NCBI RefSeq assembly: GCF_003458415.1 | Contig: NZ_QRUF01000017.1 | Location: 1 to 43,038 of the forward strand | DNA from: Collinsella sp. AF25-2LB | GTDB lineage: Bacteria; Actinomycetota; Coriobacteriia; Coriobacteriales; Coriobacteriaceae | Length of the DNA: 43,038 bases | Direction: 5' to 3' | Notes under the pieces: generated by a model | The model's database searches: none | What the model was told of the DNA's origin: nothing | Seen by the model: only the letters and a program-made list of their open reading frames with translations | Part shown: piece after piece, positions 15,698-24,782 of the stretch | Position numbering within the stretch: the first letter of the stretch is position 1 | How the letters are laid out: the number at the start of each line of letters is the position of its first letter | Position numbers and translations under genes: made by a program

Positions 15698-18600
15698 CTA
15701 GCGAGGCCTATCCGAATTGACCCCATTTGCGGTGTCGGTTTCGAGCGCCGTGCGGCGGGCGCTGTAGGCGACGAGGCCGGCGCCTGCCGCGGCGAGTGCT
15801 GCAGCGGCTGCCGTAAGGGGAGCGTTGACATCGCCCGTGCCCGCAAGCGCGCCCGCTTTTCCGGAGCGCTTGTTATTGCCGTGGTCCTTGCCACTGCCGG
15901 AGTTACTTCCGCCGGAGCCGCCGCCCTTGTCGGTACCGCCGCCACTCGAGTCACCATCGCCGTCTGCCGTCATCGGGGCGTCGTGAAGTCCTGTCGCATC
16001 CGCGCTATCGCATACGCCGACCTGAACTTCTGAGCGTTCGCATGCCGCGTCGGGCACATGAAGCTCGTGCAGTACGGCACTCAGCGCCGAGTTTGCGCCT
16101 GGTCGAATTTCCTCGAGCGTTACGGGATCGAGCGCCACCAGATCACGCGCTTTCGCATACAGCGTTACGCGTTTGCCCACTTCGTCGCTCCAACACTCGG
16201 GGATGGCGAAGCTCATGCGGAACTGTGCCGTGCAGCCTGGTGCCAGCACGGCGTTTCCATTGTCGGCAACCAGCGGGTGCGTCGCAAAACGTGCGCCCAG
16301 CGCCTCGAGCGCGTACTTCACGTGTGCCATGTCGTTGGCCGAAGCGTCCTCGGCAAGCTCTGGATCGTAGATCGAAGCCATGCGCGCGTTCGCTCCGAAT
16401 CCGATGGATGCGCTGGAGAACGGCTGGCTGGAGCCCTCTCGGTACAGATCGATCGTGCCGGCGGTCAGCAAGGTGTTGCCGTCGTTTCGAACCGTGACCA
16501 TGAAGGATTCGCCTGCTGCTCCGGGCACCACCGCGCCCGAGGTAGCGACCGCGCCCGTCGGAGTGGCACATGCCACCAAAGGCACTTCGATGCCGTGCAG
16601 CTCTGCCTCGCTCTGCTCGGCACTCACAATGTGCGTGGCGAGCGCGGAGAGCATGCCTCCCGACGTCAAAAATGTCGTTATCTGATCGACGGGATGGTCC
16701 AGCTCGCACATCACGAACGGCTCCGTGAACAGATCACCTGCCAAGGTGCTGGCGAAGATGCGGAAGTGCTTGCCCATCACTGCTACCGGGTTGCCTTCTT
16801 CGTCGTAGGTTTGTCCCACCTTGCCATCGGTGTTCTCTACATAGAGCACGCACCTGCCGTTGTTGCTCACGCTAAACGATGCCGGGCCACAGCCTGCGGC
16901 ACCCACGGGCTGCGTTGCAAATGCCGATGCGCCTCGCGTCCAAGTAATATGCTGCAGTTGCTCGTTGACGGTTGCCAAAAAGCCCGAATGTTGTGGCCAC
17001 GGCACCGCATGGGGTACCGTGGCGTCTGGTGGCATAACGCCCCAGCCCGCAATGGACTGGCCAATCACGGCGTACGATGCGCAGCCGCAACCGTCTGCGG
17101 TCTCGTACGCAACGGGCACTACCATTTTGCCGTTGATATTCTCGGGTTCGCCCAGCTCGATACTCGACGGTGCTTGCGGAAAGCGGAGAACTTGGCGGAA
17201 CGTCAGGCTGTCGCCCGAAACGTCCGACCACAGGGTAAAGCATTCCAGCGCAACCTCGGCCTCGCTGCCGAGCGCCTTTTCTGCGGTGGTTCCGCGGCGG
17301 TGGAGGTAGGCACCCGACAGGCGTCCGTCGACCAGCGTCTTGCCTACCGTGATGCGCGGGCACTGCAGGCAATGGTAGCCATCCTCCTGAAGGCGGCCGC
17401 GCGAGATGCTGCGCCACGACGTGTGCGATATCACGCGAACTCCGTCGTTGCTTATGTGCAGGCGCACAACGGACAGTATGCCGGATGTGCTCGCCGTATC
17501 GAAAAGGGTGTTGTCGCCGGCGGGGCGCTCGCCCGAGACCAGCAGCACGTAGGCGTCCTGGTTTTCCCTCCCGTCTGTATATTCCACCACGTCGAAGTCG
17601 TAATCGAATATGCCGTCGCGCCCCACGTCGCCCTCGCCAAACCCAAGGGGGAAGTCCACGGGCGTGGGAGCGGACCACGTGCCGTTTGCCTTTGTGTGCA
17701 CCACCAGGCGCGAGCGGCCATTGTCGCCGTAGCGCACCGAGGCGATACGGAACAGGCATTCTACGCCGGCAATCATTGCCAGCTTCATGTGAGCTTCGCT
17801 GAGCACGCCAGCAAACAGCACGTTGTCGCTCGAGGGTTTTATGCCGCCACGCTCGTCCTCTGACACGCCGGCAGAATTGGCGTTGGGGTCCGCAACGGCG
17901 TTCGTTGCCTGACCGATGTAGGCGTACTCATACATCGGCGCGGCGTTTTCGTCGTTCTCTACCAGTGCATGGACGAAATGCTCGATCTGTCCCGTGTCGT
18001 CGCTCTCCGCGTCTGCCTCGAGCTCAATGCGCGTGACCGCCCGGTCCCAATCGCGCACGACAGGCGCGGCGTTTACGGCAGTGGCCTTAACCTCGGCGCG
18101 TGCGAGCAGCTCGGCGTTGGTGACGATGGTGGCCGATGCGATAAATTGCGGCACGCCGCCCGCCTTGATGTCGCCGGCCGTGCCGAAGCGGGCATCCAAT
18201 GTGTAAGGCGTATCTCCACCCAATGCGAGCTCAGAGCGCTGGAGCACATACTGGTTGCCATTGTTCACCGACATATTCCACGAATCGAGGAGCGTGGGCC
18301 ACGACCCCGACCAAGCCTTGGTGGTCCACTTGAACATTACGAACTGGAGTATCACATCGACATCGACGTCTGCACCTACGCGCAGTCGCGGAAGCTGGTG
18401 TCCATCCGCCTTCTCGTACCCAATGAACAACGTGAGGGACGCGGCGCCGCGCACGGCAGACGAGGCGACGCCTGCAACGCCGGCGCCAAAGGTGACGGCA
18501 AGCCCGATCTGGATGGTGAATGAGCCCGAGGTGTTGGAATAGTCGAGCGATATGTTTTTGAAAAACGCTGCGCCGCTACCGTGTGTGTGGGCGCCCACGG

Positions 18601-20065
18601 CGAGCGCCAGTTTTGCCAGCACCCAGGGGTTGACGTTTAGGAAAAACGGCACCGGTCCTAGGGTAAACTGTTCGGTCCAGTTGAGGTCGGTTCTTACCTG
18701 GAAGAGGGCCTTAATATTGCCGTATGCGGGGCCGTTGTTGTCACTCCAGGTTTTGCCCACCCAATCGTAGGCGAGCGAGCCGTACAGCTGTGTGGCGATA
18801 TCCATCGTGAACAGCAGCGTGCAATGGTGGCGAAGGAGCTTGGTGTTTCTTGGGTCGGTGCCCGAACCGGCACTCATGCTCTTGTACTGATTCCACTTCC
18901 CCTCCATCTCGTCGAGGTAGTGGTTTGCCTGCTTGGCACCCGACTCGCGCGGTGATTTCTTCCAGTACTCTGGATCTGGATTGCCCGAATCGTTCATATA
19001 GCTGGCTGGTTTGTATCCTCCGCCAAACAGCACGTATCCAGCAAACGAGAAATCAAAGAGGATCGGAAATGTGGGTATCCAGCACGTGAACTTATTGCCG
19101 CCGATGCCGGGAAACGCCGCGGGGAAATCAAACGGAGTGATCTCTTGGTCCATGGTGGTGGGAATGATGGTGGTCGAGCCCGATTCCGCCTTTGCGGCCG
19201 GCGCGGTGACAACGGCCATAGGGGATGAAAGCGTGTAGGTTTTGCCCTGATAGTCGAGGACAAAGCGCAGTTTGCACCCTTCTTCCAGAAGGCCCGATGC
19301 CGCGTCGAGAAACATGTCTTCGAGTGTGAACGTCGCCAGATTATCCGCGCCCGATGCGCTGGCCTTGATCTGACCGATCTGCGTGACGGTTTCGGGTGAG
19401 CTGCCCGCGGCAGACGTCACTTTGTTGATGCGCAGCGTTGCCTGTCCGCCCTGTGGCAGATGTGCCTGAACGGTAAAGGCGTGCGTATCGGGCTGCTCGT
19501 TTGCCGTGTCGTCTTTCGGCAATGCCATAAACGTGGCTTCAGCGTACTGGATGTCCCATTCGTCGAATGTGAGCTGGCGGAAGTACGGCTCGCCGTCGGA
19601 AAGCGGACGCGTGGGCGCGGTTATGGCGGTGCCGCCCTGAATGCGCGCAAGGGGAATCTCGACATCACGGTAGCCCGCCATACTAATGGAGATGCCGCCG
19701 TTAAAGTCGTACGCGTCAAGGAGCGTTGCCTCGTCCACGTAGCCTTCCGAAAGCGGCGCGACCTCAAAGATGGCCGTGCCTTCGTCGTCGGTCGTGGCGG
19801 TGAGCTGCTTGCCTGCGGCATAGCGTGATGTGAGCGTGACCTGGGCACCTGCGATGGGCGCATTCTTGTTGGCGACGTCGACCACGACCACACCAAACAT
19901 GGTGCGCGAGAGAACGAGCACCTTAAAGGGACCTTCTTCGTCGGCATAGGCCGCGGTGGGCGCGAACGGCAGCAGGAAGGCATTTTCGCTTCCCGGCATG
20001 CGAGGCAACATAATGCTCGCTAGCGAGGACGCTCCGGCAACAAGTAACGAACGGCGATCAAGCAT
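15698..20065 (-). CDS. Large sortase-anchored surface protein with twin-arginine-like signal
   Basis: This 1455-residue extracellular protein begins LDRRSLLVAGASSLASIML, a double-Arg signal followed by a hydrophobic core and an Ala-rich cleavage region (FAPTAAYADEE). A prealbumin/Ig-like repeat follows: APIAGAQVTLTSRY, then TTDDEGTAIFEVAPL. The very long middle is beta-rich and of unknown fold. The C-terminus has a Gly/Ser spacer (SSGGGTDKGGGSGGSNSGSG), the sortase motif LAGTGD, a hydrophobic segment and a short positive tail containing ARR. I chose the ATG at 20065 with GGGAG upstream; the frame extends 32 codons further without a signal. A LuxR gene lies just upstream on the same strand. 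It is probably a cell-wall adhesin or scaffold; the ligand is unknown. Confidence 0.8.
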   Translation of the reverse strand: MLDRRSLLVAGASSLASIMLPRMPGSENAFLLPFAPTAAYADEEGPFKVLVLSRTMFGVVVVDVANKNAPIAGAQVTLTSRYAAGKQLTATTDDEGTAIFEVAPLSEGYVDEATLLDAYDFNGGISISMAGYRDVEIPLARIQGGTAITAPTRPLSDGEPYFRQLTFDEWDIQYAEATFMALPKDDTANEQPDTHAFTVQAHLPQGGQATLRINKVTSAAGSSPETVTQIGQIKASASGADNLATFTLEDMFLDAASGLLEEGCKLRFVLDYQGKTYTLSSPMAVVTAPAAKAESGSTTIIPTTMDQEITPFDFPAAFPGIGGNKFTCWIPTFPILFDFSFAGYVLFGGGYKPASYMNDSGNPDPEYWKKSPRESGAKQANHYLDEMEGKWNQYKSMSAGSGTDPRNTKLLRHHCTLLFTMDIATQLYGSLAYDWVGKTWSDNNGPAYGNIKALFQVRTDLNWTEQFTLGPVPFFLNVNPWVLAKLALAVGAHTHGSGAAFFKNISLDYSNTSGSFTIQIGLAVTFGAGVAGVASSAVRGAASLTLFIGYEKADGHQLPRLRVGADVDVDVILQFVMFKWTTKAWSGSWPTLLDSWNMSVNNGNQYVLQRSELALGGDTPYTLDARFGTAGDIKAGGVPQFIASATIVTNAELLARAEVKATAVNAAPVVRDWDRAVTRIELEADAESDDTGQIEHFVHALVENDENAAPMYEYAYIGQATNAVADPNANSAGVSEDERGGIKPSSDNVLFAGVLSEAHMKLAMIAGVECLFRIASVRYGDNGRSRLVVHTKANGTWSAPTPVDFPLGFGEGDVGRDGIFDYDFDVVEYTDGRENQDAYVLLVSGERPAGDNTLFDTASTSGILSVVRLHISNDGVRVISHTSWRSISRGRLQEDGYHCLQCPRITVGKTLVDGRLSGAYLHRRGTTAEKALGSEAEVALECFTLWSDVSGDSLTFRQVLRFPQAPSSIELGEPENINGKMVVPVAYETADGCGCASYAVIGQSIAGWGVMPPDATVPHAVPWPQHSGFLATVNEQLQHITWTRGASAFATQPVGAAGCGPASFSVSNNGRCVLYVENTDGKVGQTYDEEGNPVAVMGKHFRIFASTLAGDLFTEPFVMCELDHPVDQITTFLTSGGMLSALATHIVSAEQSEAELHGIEVPLVACATPTGAVATSGAVVPGAAGESFMVTVRNDGNTLLTAGTIDLYREGSSQPFSSASIGFGANARMASIYDPELAEDASANDMAHVKYALEALGARFATHPLVADNGNAVLAPGCTAQFRMSFAIPECWSDEVGKRVTLYAKARDLVALDPVTLEEIRPGANSALSAVLHELHVPDAACERSEVQVGVCDSADATGLHDAPMTADGDGDSSGGGTDKGGGSGGSNSGSGKDHGNNKRSGKAGALAGTGDVNAPLTAAAAALAAAGAGLVAYSARRTALETDTANGVNSDRPR

Positions 20066-20220
20066 CTTGGGCTCCCATCCCGCAAATATCGGTGGAAATA
20101 ATCCAATTTTGCGAGAAGGCGCTTCGTGGCGGTAGTGCCGTTCGATGGCCAAAATGTCCAAATTGATCGAGCGAAGCGCCGGGTTCCAGAACGCGTTCGA
20201 TGCGCTTGCCAGCCCGGTCG

Positions 20221-21225
20221 CTAACGCAACATATGCGCGACCAGCTCGGCGCGTGTGCCGATGCCAAGCTTTGCGTATACGCCGGATAGGCGGTTTTTAA
20301 CGGTGCCCGGCGACACGCCCATATGGCGTGCGATTTCGGCGTTGGTCCACCCACGGCAGGCGAGCATGGCCATGGTGAACTCCGTGGTCGTTAGATCGTC
20401 GGCCACGTCCTCGCCCGAATCGGGGTTGTGGATGCGCCGCCAGCCGTAGCTGAATCGATACGTGATCTCGATGATGCGAGCGAAATCGTCGGGGTATTGC
20501 GATTTTAAGCATGCCTCGATAAGCCCCTGCAAAAGGCCGTGGTGCTCGCCAATGAGCTCGATAAGGCCGTCGGGACGCGCAATGTCCCAAGCGGCTCCGA
20601 AGTGTGCCTTTGCGGCGTCGACGTCTTTGAGACTCATGCAGGCCATGGAAGCCGACAGGTGCAGGAACAGTTCCGAGATCGGATAGCTTCCCTGTTTCAT
20701 GATCAGGGCGTTTTCCGCCATACCTAGACTGCGGCCATATTCGCCGCGCAGGTACAGGGCATGCGCCATCACGTAGCTGGCGAACAGGCGCAGGCCTTCG
20801 GGCAGATGTGCCGCAAGCGGATAAAACTCTTCGGCAGAATACGGGGAAGGCAAGTGCAACAGGACGCTCGCGGCGGAGGCGAACAGGATATGCATGGCGT
20901 GGATGGCGGACGATTCCTCGTCGGCCGGCGTATCGAGGATGCCAGCAAGGCACCGGCGGGCGTCGGCGATACGGTTGAGCGACAGACTGGCATATCCGCA
21001 GATAAAGCATGCGGAATAGCGCAGTGCGGGGTCGGTGGCGTCAAGATAGGGGCGTGCTGTCTCGGCGGCGAGCGTGGCCTGTCCGCGAAAGTACAGCGCT
21101 TCTGCCGTGGCGATGGTGCGTGAATCGGGGTCGGAAATGCCTGCAACCGCAGCGTCAATCTGGCCCGGCACAAAGGCAGTGCACATCAACGGCATGGGAA
21201 TGCGCGGGTAGCCATCGCAGTCCAT
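20221..21225 (-). CDS. LuxR-family transcriptional regulator
   Basis: This 334-residue protein has a C-terminal LuxR/FixJ helix-turn-helix, ACRGWTNAEIARHMGVSPG then TVKNRLSGVYAKLGIGTRA, in the last 55 residues. The preceding roughly 270 residues are helical and resemble TPR-like arrays (EALYFRGQATLAAETARPYL, ALYLRGEYGRSLGMAENAL), as in MalT-like one-component regulators lacking the ATPase. The ATG at 21223-21225 has GGGAG seven bases upstream; a TTG at 21249 is the other option. It lies 155 bases upstream of the surface protein on the same strand, so it may regulate that gene, which is an inference. Confidence 0.85.
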   Translation of the reverse strand: MDCDGYPRIPMPLMCTAFVPGQIDAAVAGISDPDSRTIATAEALYFRGQATLAAETARPYLDATDPALRYSACFICGYASLSLNRIADARRCLAGILDTPADEESSAIHAMHILFASAASVLLHLPSPYSAEEFYPLAAHLPEGLRLFASYVMAHALYLRGEYGRSLGMAENALIMKQGSYPISELFLHLSASMACMSLKDVDAAKAHFGAAWDIARPDGLIELIGEHHGLLQGLIEACLKSQYPDDFARIIEITYRFSYGWRRIHNPDSGEDVADDLTTTEFTMAMLACRGWTNAEIARHMGVSPGTVKNRLSGVYAKLGIGTRAELVAHMLR

Positions 21226-21882
21226 CTTCCATCTCCCAACAGCTGGCAACTATAGCGACAATTGTACTCCTGTTGCTCGGGACTGGAATTGTTGGGCATT
21301 GCCTACGATTATGTCGAACGCATAAAGGAAGAGTCTATTGGCGATGCTCTCAAGGTGGCTACCGAAGCCAAGCTGACCTCGATATTAGGAAAAATTGCCA
21401 CCCCTGCAAAAAGCTCTGTCGCAGTGATGGGAAACGCATCTTCTGGGCATTCCGGCGTCTCCAGCTAGCGCTGGACTGCTGCTGTCGCCTGCGCGTTGGC
21501 GAGCGGGGCGTGGGGACCGTCCGGCGACCAGCGGTGACGGGCGAGCCCTGCCGCGTGCGTGGGCCTCCATCGGCGTAGACCCATGACCCCTATGGCATCG
21601 GAGAAGTCCACCATCGCGTCCAGGACCTTACCGTCCGGCACGCCCAGCCTAGCGGCTCCCTTGAACCCAAGGTTGAAGGGGGGTGTTGTACAGGGCATAT
21701 GGGGCCGAGTGGAAGTGGATCAAAAGAGCGTTACTTGACGTTTCATGCATAATGCCAACCGCCCCGCGATATCACGTTCGCAGCGCGCAGGGGCCGGAGA
21801 ATCTTCGCGATGAGAGTTGACGTCTAATACCTTGCATCGTATAGTGTGTATAGCATAGCATATGACGAGAGGAGGTGTGCGG
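21226..21882. other. Degenerate region with unassigned coding-like scraps
   Basis: About 650 bases without a supported gene. On the plus strand, 21262-21468 encodes a coding-looking peptide (YDYVERIKEESIGDALKVAT, then EAKLTSILGKIATPAKSSVA) without a ribosome binding site or known family. On the minus strand, 21560-21690 reads FKGAARLGVPDGKVLDAMVD, also coding-like but unassigned. I read these as decayed gene pieces. The last 60 bases hold the promoter of the PadR gene, with an AT-rich GTATAGTGTGTATAGCATAG region. Confidence 0.4.
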
Positions 21883-22203
21883 ATGGAGGCACAGATGAAG
21901 CGCGGCTTCCTGGAGGCCTGCGTGCTCGCGGCCGTCTCCGGCGAGGAGTCCTACGGCTACCAGATTGTGAAGGACGTACCGGCGAGCATGGGGCTCACGG
22001 AGTCGACGCTCTACCCGCTGCTCAAGCGCCTGGAGAAGGCCGGATGCATCACGGCGCGCTCCGCCGAGCACAACGGGCGGCTGCGCCGGTACTACCGCAT
22101 CACGGACGACGGGCGAGCGCGCATCGAGGAGTTCCTGGCCGAGTGGCCGTCCGTACGGGAGATTTACGCATACGTTGAGGAGGCGCACCATGACGCGCGA
22201 TGA
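21883..22203 (+). CDS. PadR-family transcriptional regulator
   Basis: This 106-residue protein has the PadR winged helix: KRGFLEACVLAAVSGEESYG, YQIVKDVPASMGLTESTLYP, LLKRLEKAGCI, and RRYYRITDDGRARI for the wing. The ATG at 21883 follows AGAGGAGG. It overlaps the DUF1700 gene by 14 bases, the standard PadR/DUF1700 pair in Gram-positive bacteria, usually regulating envelope-stress or membrane genes including its own operon. Codon usage is extremely GC-rich compared with flanking DNA. Confidence 0.9.
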   Translation: MEAQMKRGFLEACVLAAVSGEESYGYQIVKDVPASMGLTESTLYPLLKRLEKAGCITARSAEHNGRLRRYYRITDDGRARIEEFLAEWPSVREIYAYVEEAHHDAR

Positions 22204-22813
22204 GTTCCTGGGCCGGCTGGGCGAGCTGCTCTCCTGCCTTCCGGCCGAGCAGGTGGAGGAGACCAAGGCTTTCTACGCGGAGGCCATCGCCGACCGCATG
22301 GAGGACGGTATGAGCGAGGAGGAGGCCGTGGCCGCCATGGGCACGCCCGGCGAGGTGGCGGAGGCCACGCTCGACGACCTGCCCGCCGTGCCGCGCGCAA
22401 TCGCGAGGACGCGCCGGCGCAGCACCGCGCTGCTGTGGGTGCTGGCCATCGTGGGCTCCCCGGTGTGGGTGCCGCTGCTCGCCGCCTTCGCCGCCGTGGC
22501 CGTCACGGTCTATATCTGCATCTGGGTGCTGGCGCTCTGCGTGTGGATCGTCGCGGCGGCACTCGGGGGCGCGGGCATAGTTGGGCTCCTGCTTGCCGTA
22601 AGCGGCGTCACCATCGGTCACTTCCCGTACGCCCTCGCCTCGGCGGGCGTGGGGCTCGGCCTCGTCGGCGTGGCTCTCTTCGTTGGTGCTGGCGCTTGGG
22701 CCGCCTCAAAACAAATTGCGCGCCTCTCGGCGCTCTGGGCGAGGAAGGCCGCCTCGCCCTTCTGGAAGAACAGGGGCGAGAAAGGCGGCGCTGCCGCGCA
22801 CCTCGCAGCGTAG
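22190..22813 (+). CDS. DUF1700 membrane protein
   Basis: This 207-residue protein has an N-terminal cytoplasmic helical domain typical of DUF1700 (MTRDEFLGRLGELLSCLPAE, FYAEAIADRMEDGMSEEEAV, AAMGTPGEVA). Four hydrophobic segments follow from about residue 75 to 185 (WVLAIVGSPVWVPLLAAFAA; ICIWVLALCVWIVAAALGG; YALASAGVGLGLVGVALFVG). The start is the ATG at 22190, inside the end of padR. It probably acts with the downstream DUF4097-type protein at the membrane; the exact role is unknown. Confidence 0.87.
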   Translation: MTRDEFLGRLGELLSCLPAEQVEETKAFYAEAIADRMEDGMSEEEAVAAMGTPGEVAEATLDDLPAVPRAIARTRRRSTALLWVLAIVGSPVWVPLLAAFAAVAVTVYICIWVLALCVWIVAAALGGAGIVGLLLAVSGVTIGHFPYALASAGVGLGLVGVALFVGAGAWAASKQIARLSALWARKAASPFWKNRGEKGGAAAHLAA

Positions 22814-22828
22814 AAAGGAGTGAGTACC

Positions 22829-23083
22829 ATGACCAGCGCGAAGAAGATCTACCTCGCCGTGGCGGGCGGGCTCGTTGCCGCGGGTGTTGTCCTCGCGGGC
22901 ATTGGCTTTATCGCTTCGGGCTTCGACCCGGCCGTGTTCACAACCCACATCGACACGCGCGACAGCACCATCGTGCTCGGCGGCGTCGAGGTGGACGAAC
23001 ACGAGAGTATCCCGTTCATCAGCCAGCTCGCCAATCTGGGCGAGATCGACACCTCCGGCGTCGCGGATCCCGCCGCGCCCTAG
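22829..23083 (+). CDS. Truncated DUF4097-type protein
   Basis: This 84-residue protein has a single N-terminal membrane anchor (IYLAVAGGLVAAGVVLAGIG) followed by a short extracellular stretch ending in LANLGEIDTSGVADPAAP. In related PadR/DUF1700 operons the third gene encodes a DUF4097 beta-helix adhesin-like protein of roughly 250-320 residues; this one keeps only the anchor and first strands. The ATG at 22829 follows GAAAGGAG. The sequence after its TAG stays GC-rich, which suggests the rest of the gene was deleted or frameshifted. A residual membrane peptide may still be made. Confidence 0.65.
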   Translation: MTSAKKIYLAVAGGLVAAGVVLAGIGFIASGFDPAVFTTHIDTRDSTIVLGGVEVDEHESIPFISQLANLGEIDTSGVADPAAP

Positions 23084-23244
23084 GCGCAGCGAGCCCGGGC
23101 GCTCTGCCCGCCAAGCTGCGTAAGCCGGCGAAACCCGAACCTCAACCTCTACGCAACTGGCCCCAAGCCTGCGCCGATTCGCTCTCAGCGCCGCGCGGGG
23201 GCCCGTGACGCATGCCCAAAAAGGTACGAGGAGAAAGGAACGCG

Positions 23245-23340
23245 ATGACGACAACCACGCCCTTCCGCCTTCACGGGGTCACGCAGGACCGGAAGCGACT
23301 GGGCCGTGCGGTGGGGCTGTGCTTGGATTGGCTACACTGA
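23245..23340 (+). pseudogene. N-terminal remnant after the DUF4097 gene
   Basis: An ATG with AGGAGAAAGGA upstream opens a frame of only 31 codons (MTTTTPFRLHGVTQDRKRLG, then RAVGLCLDWLH) ending in TGA. The strong ribosome binding site and first residues resemble the start of PspC-type membrane proteins that often follow DUF4097 genes. The body is missing, consistent with a deletion joining it to unrelated DNA. Confidence 0.45.
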
Positions 23341-23496
23341 TATGGACAGTTCCGTGAGGGGCGCGAGAGACGGGACTCTGGGGAGATCTTCGAGGAGGAG
23401 TGTCTCGACTGGAAACGCGGGTTCAGTGGAGCAGGAACCTAATCTCTGTCTCTTTTGCCTTTTTGATTTGTTGAGAAGCCGGCATTTGGGGGCATT

Positions 23497-24180
23497 TTGG
23501 ATAGCGAACAGTTCAAACAAGAAGCTGAGAAAATAGAACAAAGCCTGAGTGCCTTGAGAGTCGCCAAGCGCAATGCAGTGATTCCCTTCATGAACGGCGA
23601 CTTTACCCAATGGGATCTATATCTGGCATCCTCCTCTGAGTATGCGATGAGACTGATAGACGGATTCATCTCCATGCTCGAGTCGAGGAATCTTGTTTGC
23701 GTCGCCCAGCTTCTCCGCGCACAGGTTGGAGTCTGCCTGCGGACATTCGCATTATTCGCCGCCGAAGACCAGGATGACTTTCTCAAGCAGGTGTTTCAAG
23801 GTGTGCCTGTGAACAAGCTGAAAGATTTCTCGGGTGAGAAGATGTCCGATGGAAGACTTCAAGACTTACTCGAGAAGTTCGATCCAAAGGTAAAAGATGT
23901 ATACAAGGTGACGTCTGGATTCGTCCACTTCTCCATTGATATTCTGCCGAGCATGGGTGTGCCTGGGGAGGGCTATGAGGTCGAGTTTAATTTTGGAGCC
24001 GAGCCCAACGAGAGAAACAATGCGCCTCTCGTGGAATGCGGCAAGGCGTTCTGCCACTATGTCGACCTGCATCTCCAGATGCTCCATAAGGTGATTGCTT
24101 CGGATGAATGGTATGCCGATCGATTCCGTATCGATTCCGATGGTCTTGCAGACGAGGCCTCGAAAAGCGAGAAGGTGTAG
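23497..24180 (+). CDS. Hypothetical helical protein
   Basis: This 227-residue soluble protein is mostly helical: EQFKQEAEKIEQSLSALRVA at the start, SEYAMRLIDGFISMLESRNL near 48-67, RAQVGVCLRTFALFAAEDQD near 74-93, MSDGRLQDLLEKFDPKVKDV, then SGFVHFSIDILPSMG. I do not recognise the family, though stand-alone proteins of this look occur in variable regions. The start is a TTG with a GGGGG tract five bases upstream. Base composition (about 50% GC) is clearly lower than that of the PadR operon just before it, suggesting separate acquisition. In the same frame after the TAG, a coding-like tail continues to 24273. Confidence 0.6.
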   Translation: MDSEQFKQEAEKIEQSLSALRVAKRNAVIPFMNGDFTQWDLYLASSSEYAMRLIDGFISMLESRNLVCVAQLLRAQVGVCLRTFALFAAEDQDDFLKQVFQGVPVNKLKDFSGEKMSDGRLQDLLEKFDPKVKDVYKVTSGFVHFSIDILPSMGVPGEGYEVEFNFGAEPNERNNAPLVECGKAFCHYVDLHLQMLHKVIASDEWYADRFRIDSDGLADEASKSEKV

Positions 24181-24273
24181 GTCGAACGCATTGACGCTGC
24201 CTTGACAGCATCCCGATATGATAACGAATGGGAGGTTCCCTGCGAAATGTGCGCCTCTGTATATTCTCGCTAG
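24181..24273 (+). pseudogene. In-frame coding-like tail after a TAG
   Basis: Directly after the TAG of the preceding gene, the same frame continues 30 codons, reading VERIDAALTASRYDNEWEVP then CEMCASVYSR and a TAG. The peptide has strong coding character but no start codon of its own. It is either the 3' end of another decayed gene that happens to be in frame, or a formerly continuous C-terminus. Confidence 0.35.
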
Positions 24274-24442
24274 GACGCCCTCGACCGATAAGGCATCGTT
24301 GAGTTCAATTTGAGTTCAGCTCGGGTGCCTGAAAATCGCCCAACTCTGATAAAAGGGGAGACGACGGTACACCACGTAGACGAGAGGCTATGGAAGTGCA
24401 CGATTTGATTATATTGGCGCGCTAAACCGCCCCGCTGCCCAA

Positions 24443-24660
24443 CTTGAACTCCGCTCACGCGTGTATGGGGCTGCGAGAGGTAACGGCCTGCGGCCTCCTT
24501 TGTGTGCTCGATGATATCTTCGAGCATGCCGAGCATGGCGGAGACATTCGCTGCAATCCAGCCGTGTTCAAGCGCCGTTTCGGATAGGAGCGAGAGGGGG
24601 GCTGTCTTGCCCGTTTCCCTTGCATCCGTAAAGATGGTTGACAGTTTGGGGCCTCCCGTG
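24443..24660 (-). pseudogene. N-terminal fragment of an AAA ATPase paralogue
   Basis: The minus strand encodes LSLLSETALEHGWIAANVSA, MLGMLEDIIEHTKEAA and YLSQPHTRVSGVQVG, matching residues about 43-110 of the intact ATPase at 8044-9138. Walker A has decayed from GARGTGKT to DARETGKT. Start, lid, Walker B and winged helix are all absent. This is a relic of the same family as 9258-9335. Confidence 0.8.
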
Positions 24661-24707
24661 TCTTTAGCTTTTACCGCGCTAGATGCCTCATGGAAACTGT
24701 TGGACTT

Positions 24708-24770
24708 TAATCAGACAGACCCAGCATGTCGTTTTCCTCCATGAGGACATCGGCTAAAACCGCAACACCT
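24708..24770 (-). pseudogene. Relic of a topoisomerase A C-terminus
   Basis: The minus strand reads DVLMEENDMLGLSD and a TAA stop, closely paralleling the last residues of the topoisomerase A gene in this window (GALMKENDMPSLFD). The underlying DNA is also similar (GCATGTCGTTTTCC in both). Only about 20 codons remain, directly abutting the arginase-family remnant. Confidence 0.6.
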
Positions 24771-24782
24771 ATGCTTGTTTAA

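Noticed and set aside
16058..17863. 601-codon plus-strand frame
   Set aside because: Antisense to the surface protein; no ribosome binding site or recognisable domain.
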